A stretch of DNA of 34,781 nt from CAWEEP01 sp963808125. GTDB lineage: Bacteria > Chloroflexota > Dormibacteria > Aeolococcales > Aeolococcaceae. The translations under genes and the position numbers were made by a program. Positions within the stretch are counted from its first letter, which is position 1. Every line of letters starts with the position of its first letter. Below are positions 30,723-34,781 of the stretch, in pieces. The notes under the pieces are model-generated. The model was not told the origin of the DNA and made no database searches. It worked only from the letters and a program-made list of their open reading frames with translations. The stretch is taken from assembly GCA_963808125.1 (NCBI GenBank), contig CAWEEP010000019.1, positions 1 through 34,781 on the forward strand, in the 5' to 3' direction.

Positions 30723-32296
30723 GTGTCAGCCTCGAAGTCGGCGACCGGACGCATGGTGGGGAAGAGAAGCACATCCCGGATGGTGGAGCTGTCGGTGAGC
30801 AGCATGACCAGCCTGTCGATGCCGACCCCCAGGCCGCCGGCGGGCGGCATCCCCGCCTCGATGGCCTCCAGGAAGTCCTCGTCGAGGGGATGGGCCTCCG
30901 CCTCGCCGGCGGCGCGGAGCCGCGCCTGCTCCTCGAAGCGGGCCCGCTGGTCGATGGGGTCGTTGAGCTCGCTGAAGGCGTTGGCCAGCTCCCGGCCCGC
31001 GATGACCAGCTCGAAACGCTCGACGAAGCGTGGGTCGTCCTTCCGCCGGCGAGCCAGCGGGCTGACGTCGGCCGGGTAGTCGAGGACGAAGGTGGGATCG
31101 AAGAGGAGCCGTTCCACCCTCTGCTCGTAGACCTCGTTGAGAACGGAGCCCGAGGGCATGCCGGGCTGGAGCTCCACGCCGAGGGCCGTGGCCCTCTCGA
31201 CCAGCGTGCCCTCGTCCCAGGCGCGGATGGGGTCGAAGCCGCAGTGCTCGGTGATCAGGTCCACCATCCGCCGCGCCGTGAAGGGCGGGGTGAGGTCGAG
31301 GCCCCGGCCACCGTAGGTCCGCCGCAGGGGGTCCGCCGGGGCGGCGTCCTCCGCCTCTCCCCCGCCGCCCTCGGCCACGATCCGGGTGGCGGCGTCGACC
31401 ACGATGGCCTCCGTGAGGTGGCGCATGTCGGTGTAGTCGGCGTACGCCTGGTAGGCCTCGAGCATGGTGAACTCGGGGTTGTGGCGCGGCGAGAGCCCCT
31501 CGTTGCGGAACACCCTGCCGATCTCGTAGACACGGTTGTAGCCGCCGACCAGGAGCCGCTTCAGGTGCAGCTCGATGGCGATCCTCAGGAAGACGTCGGT
31601 GTGCAGCGCGTTCCAGTGCGTCCGGAACGGCACGGCATGCCCGCCGCCGGGGACGGGCTGGAGGATGGGGGTCTCGACCTCCAGGAAGCCGCGCTCCTCC
31701 AGCGTCCTGCGCACCGAACGGATCACCTCGGTCCGTGCCGCGAAGTGGCGCCGCTGGGCCACGCTGGACATGAGGTCGTAGTAGCGGTGCCGGTAGCGGG
31801 TCTCCTGGTCCTGCAGCCCGTGGAACTTCTCCGGAGGTTGGCGCAGGGCCTTGACCAGGGGCCGGAGGCTGCGAGCGAGCACCGTGGGCTCGCCCCGCCT
31901 GGTCCGCATCAGGGTGCCGTGGACACCGAGGATGTCGCCCAGGTCGAGCAGCTTCACCGCCTCGAACTGGGCCTCCCCGATCCGATCGATGCGGAACCAG
32001 ACCTGCAGGCGGCCGGTCTCGTCCTCCAGATGGCAGAAGCAGCTCTTGCCCTGGAGGCGCTGGAGCATGAGGCGGCCGGCGATTGCGACCTCGGGACCCT
32101 CGGCGGCATCACCGGGGCCGGCGTCCTCCCCGGAGGCCGGCGCGACGCCGGGGCGAGCCTCCCAGGCCTCGAGCCCGCGCAGGGCCTGCTCCATGGTGTG
32201 GTCGGGCCGGAAGTCGACGTTGTAGACGGGCAGGCCGAGCGCGGCCAGGGCGTCCAGCTTCCGCCGGCGTAGGGCGGTGAGGTTGTCGTCAGCCAT
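30719..32296 (-). CDS. lysS: Lysyl-tRNA synthetase, class II
   Basis: A 525-residue class II synthetase. The N-terminal anticodon-binding OB fold contains VAIAGRLMLQRLQGKSCFCH and LEDETGRLQVW. The catalytic domain has ETRYRHRYYDLM, PGGGHAVPFRTHWNALHTDV, LRIAIELHLKRLLVGGYNRV, YEIGRVFRNEGLSPRHNPEF (motif 2) and GVGIDRLVMLLTDSSTIRDV (motif 3). A short charged insertion (GGGGEAEDAAPADP) is present in the catalytic domain. ATG 32296 follows a small membrane protein gene by a few bases. Confidence 0.97.
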   Translation of the reverse strand: MADDNLTALRRRKLDALAALGLPVYNVDFRPDHTMEQALRGLEAWEARPGVAPASGEDAGPGDAAEGPEVAIAGRLMLQRLQGKSCFCHLEDETGRLQVWFRIDRIGEAQFEAVKLLDLGDILGVHGTLMRTRRGEPTVLARSLRPLVKALRQPPEKFHGLQDQETRYRHRYYDLMSSVAQRRHFAARTEVIRSVRRTLEERGFLEVETPILQPVPGGGHAVPFRTHWNALHTDVFLRIAIELHLKRLLVGGYNRVYEIGRVFRNEGLSPRHNPEFTMLEAYQAYADYTDMRHLTEAIVVDAATRIVAEGGGGEAEDAAPADPLRRTYGGRGLDLTPPFTARRMVDLITEHCGFDPIRAWDEGTLVERATALGVELQPGMPSGSVLNEVYEQRVERLLFDPTFVLDYPADVSPLARRRKDDPRFVERFELVIAGRELANAFSELNDPIDQRARFEEQARLRAAGEAEAHPLDEDFLEAIEAGMPPAGGLGVGIDRLVMLLTDSSTIRDVLLFPTMRPVADFEADT

Positions 32297-32302
32297 CTGG
32301 CG

Positions 32303-32791
32303 CTACATGGTGCCGAAGCGGGCACCCTTTGTGTGCGTCTCGCCCATGCCCATCGCCTGCGGAGCGGTCAGGGGTGCGGGGGAGACGGCCGGCGGAGCCT
32401 GCGGAGAGGACGGATGCACCCGTGGCGCTGATGGCGGCCGGGGCCAGGAAGGCACCCGAGGACAGGACGGTGATCGCCGCGATCACCCAGATCACGGCGG
32501 TGGCGCCGATGAGCGTGGAGCGGGCCCCGGAGCCGCCACGGGCCGCGTGTCGCAGCCCCGCCACCGCCACCGCCACGGCAGCGAGGAAGGCGACGGCCAG
32601 GGCGACCGCGGTCTGCCAGTGGAGCTGCGTCAGGACGGGGGTGAAGTACTGCGTGGAGGCGCAGGGACCGGCGACGGCGCACCCCACCCCCGAACGTTGA
32701 CGGGGACGAGGAGGAATACACAGGTCCCCAGCACGGCGAGCGTCGGGGAGAACACGGCGAATCGGCGGAGCCGCCGCTGGCGCGAGGTCAT
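32303..32791 (-). CDS. Small membrane protein between greA and lysS, frameshifted
   Basis: ATG 32791 gives MTSRQRRLRRFAVFSPTLAV and a first membrane span (LGTCVFLLVPVNV). Then a frame change in the G-rich run near 32690-32697 leads to VGCAVAGPCASTQYFTPVLT, and two more spans (LAVAFLAAVAVAVAGL, LIGATAVIWVIAAITVL). Near 32430 another shift is likely, after which the C-terminus reads APPAVSPAPLTAPQAMGMGE and ends at a TAG at 32303-32305, six bases before lysS. Without it the frame ends at 32289, inside lysS. I do not recognise the family. Position suggests co-transcription with greA and lysS. Confidence 0.6.
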
Positions 32792-32832
32792 CTCGGCTCA
32801 CCATGCCAGAGCCGGGGCCCCTTCTGCCCGGC

Positions 32833-33294
32833 TCAGTGGACGGCGACCACCTTGAGCTGGCGCACGCCGCCCGGGCTCTGGACGTCGACCTTATCGCCGA
32901 TGCCGCGGCCCAGAAGCGCCTTCCCCACCGGGGACTCCATGGAGATGCGGCCCGAACTCACGTCGACCTCGGCGGGGCCCACGATGGTGAATGCCTGGAC
33001 GCCGAATTCGTCCTTGACCTCGACGGTGGAGCCGACCTGGACCACCCCGGCGTGGTGGCCCTGCTCGATGATCACGGCGTTCCGGATCATGTTCTCCACG
33101 GTCAGGATGCGGCCTTCCAGCATCCCCTGCTCGTTCTTGGCCGCCTCGTATTCGGCGTTCTCGCTGATGTCACCGAAATCCTTGGCGTACTTGATCCGCT
33201 CGGCGGTCTCGGGGCGCCGAACGGTGCGCAGCTCGTCGAGCTCTGCCTGGAGCTTGTCGAAGCCTTCCTTGGTGAGCAGGACGGGCTTGTCCAT
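32833..33294 (-). CDS. greA: Transcription elongation factor GreA
   Basis: A 153-residue GreA. The N-terminal coiled coil is LLTKEGFDKLQAELDELRTV, with its acidic tip in FGDISENAEYEAAKNEQGML, and the C-terminal domain contains VGSTVEVKDEFGVQAFTIVG and SPVGKALLGRGIGDKVDVQS. It stimulates transcript cleavage by backtracked RNA polymerase. The ATG at 33294 is preceded by GGGATCTCCC without a strong ribosome site. It heads a run of minus-strand genes. Confidence 0.96.
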   Translation of the reverse strand: MDKPVLLTKEGFDKLQAELDELRTVRRPETAERIKYAKDFGDISENAEYEAAKNEQGMLEGRILTVENMIRNAVIIEQGHHAGVVQVGSTVEVKDEFGVQAFTIVGPAEVDVSSGRISMESPVGKALLGRGIGDKVDVQSPGGVRQLKVVAVH

Positions 33295-33368
33295 GGGAGA
33301 TCCCTGACCTTCGGTGACACGGGGCGGTCCGGCAGTGGCGGCCGGCTCGACAGAGAGGGGAGCAGGGG

Positions 33369-33374
33369 AGTATA
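33369..33374 (-). promoter_or_regulatory. Possible -10 box of greA
   Basis: TATACT on the minus strand, 75 bases before the greA ATG, the only near-consensus -10 in the leader. No good -35 is seen at 16-18 bases. Confidence 0.4.
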
Positions 33375-33464
33375 CGTGCTCCGGCGGCTATGGTGGCGGT
33401 GTCGGGGACGTAACAAAGTGACCCCCATCTCCGATCGAACCTGGTAACCTTCTAGCATCGTGAC

Positions 33465-33481
33465 AGCGGTCGGAGACCGCT
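33465..33481. repeat. Short inverted repeat in the greA-dus gap
   Basis: AGCGGTC-GGA-GACCGCT is a perfect 7-bp stem with a three-base loop, 23 bases before the terminator-like hairpin at 33504. Confidence 0.6.
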
Positions 33482-33503
33482 CCTGATCTTGCCCCCCCTC
33501 TCG

Positions 33504-33531
33504 GGGCGTCTCTGGTTTTCCAGGGGCGCCC
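33504..33531 (+). terminator. Terminator-like hairpin in the greA-dus gap
   Basis: GGGCGTCTCTGG pairs with CCAGGGGCGCCC (12 bp with two G-U pairs on the plus strand) around a TTTT loop, followed by TCTTTA. It would stop plus-strand transcription; on the minus strand it lies 45 bases beyond the dus stop and could also end dus. Confidence 0.55.
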
Positions 33532-33575
33532 TCTTTATGCCCCGCAAAAGGGGGGCCAGGCGCCGCCCGGGCGGG

Positions 33576-34665
33576 TCAGCCCTCGCCGCTGACGAAGATG
33601 GGCTGGAACCGAGCCCAGGGGGCCGAGCCCGGCGGCGAGGGCTCGTCGAGGATGGCGTCGAGGTCGGCCGGGTCGTCAGGGACTGCACCATGGCGCGCAG
33701 CCGGGCGGCTCCATTGCAGCCCGGATCGTCCAGGCGACGTACTTGCGCCCGACGACGAGGGCACGCCCCTCGCCGTAGTGATCGATCAGCAGGCCGAGGT
33801 GGCGCCGGGTCAGCTCGATGCGCTCGGTGAAGGCCAGAACGGGGAGCATCTGCGCCGGGTCGACGAGGTGGCTCGCCTGGCGGACGAACCAGAGGTTGCC
33901 CAGGGCGGCGCGGCCACGACGACGCCGTCGATGCATCCCGCTCTCGATGCGGCGGCTGATCTCGGCAGGCGCCGGCGACATCACCGCTGCCCATCACGGG
34001 GATGCCGACCGCCTCGTTGACCCGGGCAATATCCGCCCAGTCGGACGTCCCGGTGTACTTCTGCGCCCGCGTCCGGCCGTGGACGGTGACGATGGCGGCG
34101 CCGGCCCCCTCCAGGGCACGCGCCAGTTCCGGGGCGTTGATCAAGTCGCGATCCCAGCCCGCCGCATCTTGGCGGTGACGGCACCCCTGCCCGGGCGACC
34201 ATGGCGCCGACAACCCGTACCGTGGCGGCGATGTCGCGCGCCAGGGCGGCGCCGCCTCCCCTGCTGGTCACACGGGGCACGGGGCAGCCAAGGTTCATGT
34301 CGACGGTGGAGGCTCCCCGCCCGGCGCAGATCGCCGCCGCCTCCGCCATCACCTGGGGGTCGGAGCCGACCAGCTGTGCCGCCACCGGGTGCACGGTGGG
34401 ATCGAAGGTGAGTAGTTCCGGGGTCCGCGGGACGAGGCGCACGACCGCCTCGGCGGCGACCATCTCGGCGGAGACCAGGCCGGCGCCGAGCTCGTGGGCA
34501 AGCATCCGGAAGGGGGCGTCGGTGATCCCCACCATGGGGGCGATGAGCACGGGCAAGTCCAGCTCCAGGCCGCCGACCCGCAGCGGGGCCGGAGGGGGGG
34601 CGGGCCCGGGGGCGAAGGTGTCCCGCCGGCCTCCGGCGTCGCCCTCCGGCGATGCCGTGCGCCAT
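33576..34665 (-). CDS. dusB: tRNA-dihydrouridine synthase (DusB-like), many frameshifts
   Basis: The gene probably starts at ATG 34665, one base after the coaX stop codon, and ends with TGA 33576-33578 after FQPIFVSGEG. Family sequence is spread over all three frames: LPVLIAPMVGITDAPFRMLA (FMN-barrel start), MNLGCPVPRVTSRGGGAALA, VTAKMR, then LINAPELARALEGAGAAIVT, HGRTRAQKYTGTSDW, GIPVMGSGDV, EISRRIESG, GRAALGNLWFVRQ and RLRAMVQSLTT. The conserved barrel order is intact, so it is one gene with seven or eight single-base breaks (about 34650, 34185, 34160, 33975, 33930, 33910, 33740, 33685). Dus enzymes reduce uridine in tRNA with NADPH and FMN. The catalytic Cys, which follows NLGCPVP in these proteins, is as expected. 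Confidence 0.85.
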
Positions 34666-34666
34666 C

Positions 34667-34781
34667 TCAGCCGGCGTTCAGCTCGTGGATGAGCCGGAGC
34701 CGACCAAGGTCAGCCGCTCGTCGGTGGCGTGGACACCGCTGATCAGGCCCGCCATGAGCGGGGCGGACGCCGGTCAGGATC
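34667..34781 (-). CDS. coaX: Type III pantothenate kinase, 3' end, frameshifted
   Basis: Read on the minus strand, the last 115 bases give ILTG, then LMAGLISGVHATDERLTLVG, then LRLIHELNAG and TGA (34667-34669). These are the usual last residues of CoaX (ILTGG...HDPDLTLEGLRLIYEL), which phosphorylates pantothenate for coenzyme A. Two frame shifts are needed, near 34760 and near 34700. The rest of the gene is outside the window. CoaX followed by dus is a common order. Confidence 0.6.
   Translation of the reverse strand, partial: ILTGVRPAHGGPDQRCPRHRRAADLGRLRLIHELNAG

Noticed and set aside
29451..31079. A 542-residue plus-strand frame opposite serS and the 3' part of lysS
   Set aside because: Shadow frame; both synthetases have full motif sets on the minus strand.
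1..34781. CRISPR arrays, transposases, prophage genes, toxin-antitoxin or other defence systems
   Set aside because: No regularly spaced repeats, no transposase or integrase motifs and no known defence protein were found on either strand.

Overview
The window is very GC-rich bacterial DNA with tightly packed genes, many GTG starts, clear Shine-Dalgarno sequences and frequent ATGA/GTGA start-stop overlaps. SigX5-like sigma factors, ROK kinase, HtrA with a proline-rich cytosolic head, TetR/MFS pairs and DUF998 suit Actinomycetota or a related high-GC lineage such as Candidatus Dormibacterota. I cannot decide between these from sequence alone. Many genes carry one or more reading-frame breaks, often at G/C runs, and these cluster at both window edges. 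This looks like a draft metagenome or long-read assembly rather than real gene decay, but that is inference.

Layout, left half: an incomplete NAD-binding epimerase-like gene runs without an in-frame stop into a RidA domain (1-1010). An HtrA-type membrane protein follows (1125-2567); its catalytic serine is read as leucine. A minus-strand ECF sigma / anti-sigma-like module (2539-4081) comes next, then a class II aldolase-fold protein (4379-5047). After it come 6-phosphogluconate dehydrogenase and an MFS transporter (minus), divergent from a ROK sugar kinase. From 9018 to about 14778 the genes are chained: ABC-2 permease, two ATPases matching the two halves of YbhF, TetR regulator, homogentisate dioxygenase and aminotransferase. 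Two tRNA-Ser genes (GCT on minus, TGA on plus) flank a DinB-like gene.

Right half: a small stress/regulation region (SRPBCC, SigX5-like sigma factor, SRPBCC plus ArsR), then a rhodanese / DUF998 / GNAT operon, an AlkD-like gene, an ammonium transporter and exonuclease III. An MFS exporter with a TetR gene follows, and has a near-consensus promoter overlapped by a palindrome. Next are a PQQ-repeat lipoprotein, a 59-residue membrane protein, a cysteine-rich protein with its own near-consensus promoter, and a CYTH protein.

The right end is a translation and transcription housekeeping cluster on the minus strand: coaX (3' end only), dus, greA, a small membrane protein, lysS and serS. I found no CRISPR array, transposase, prophage, toxin-antitoxin or recognisable defence system. 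The most interesting items are the serine-less HtrA, the class II aldolase-fold protein without its catalytic acid, the asymmetric split YbhF ATPase pair, the sigma/anti-sigma module and the cysteine-rich protein at 27996.
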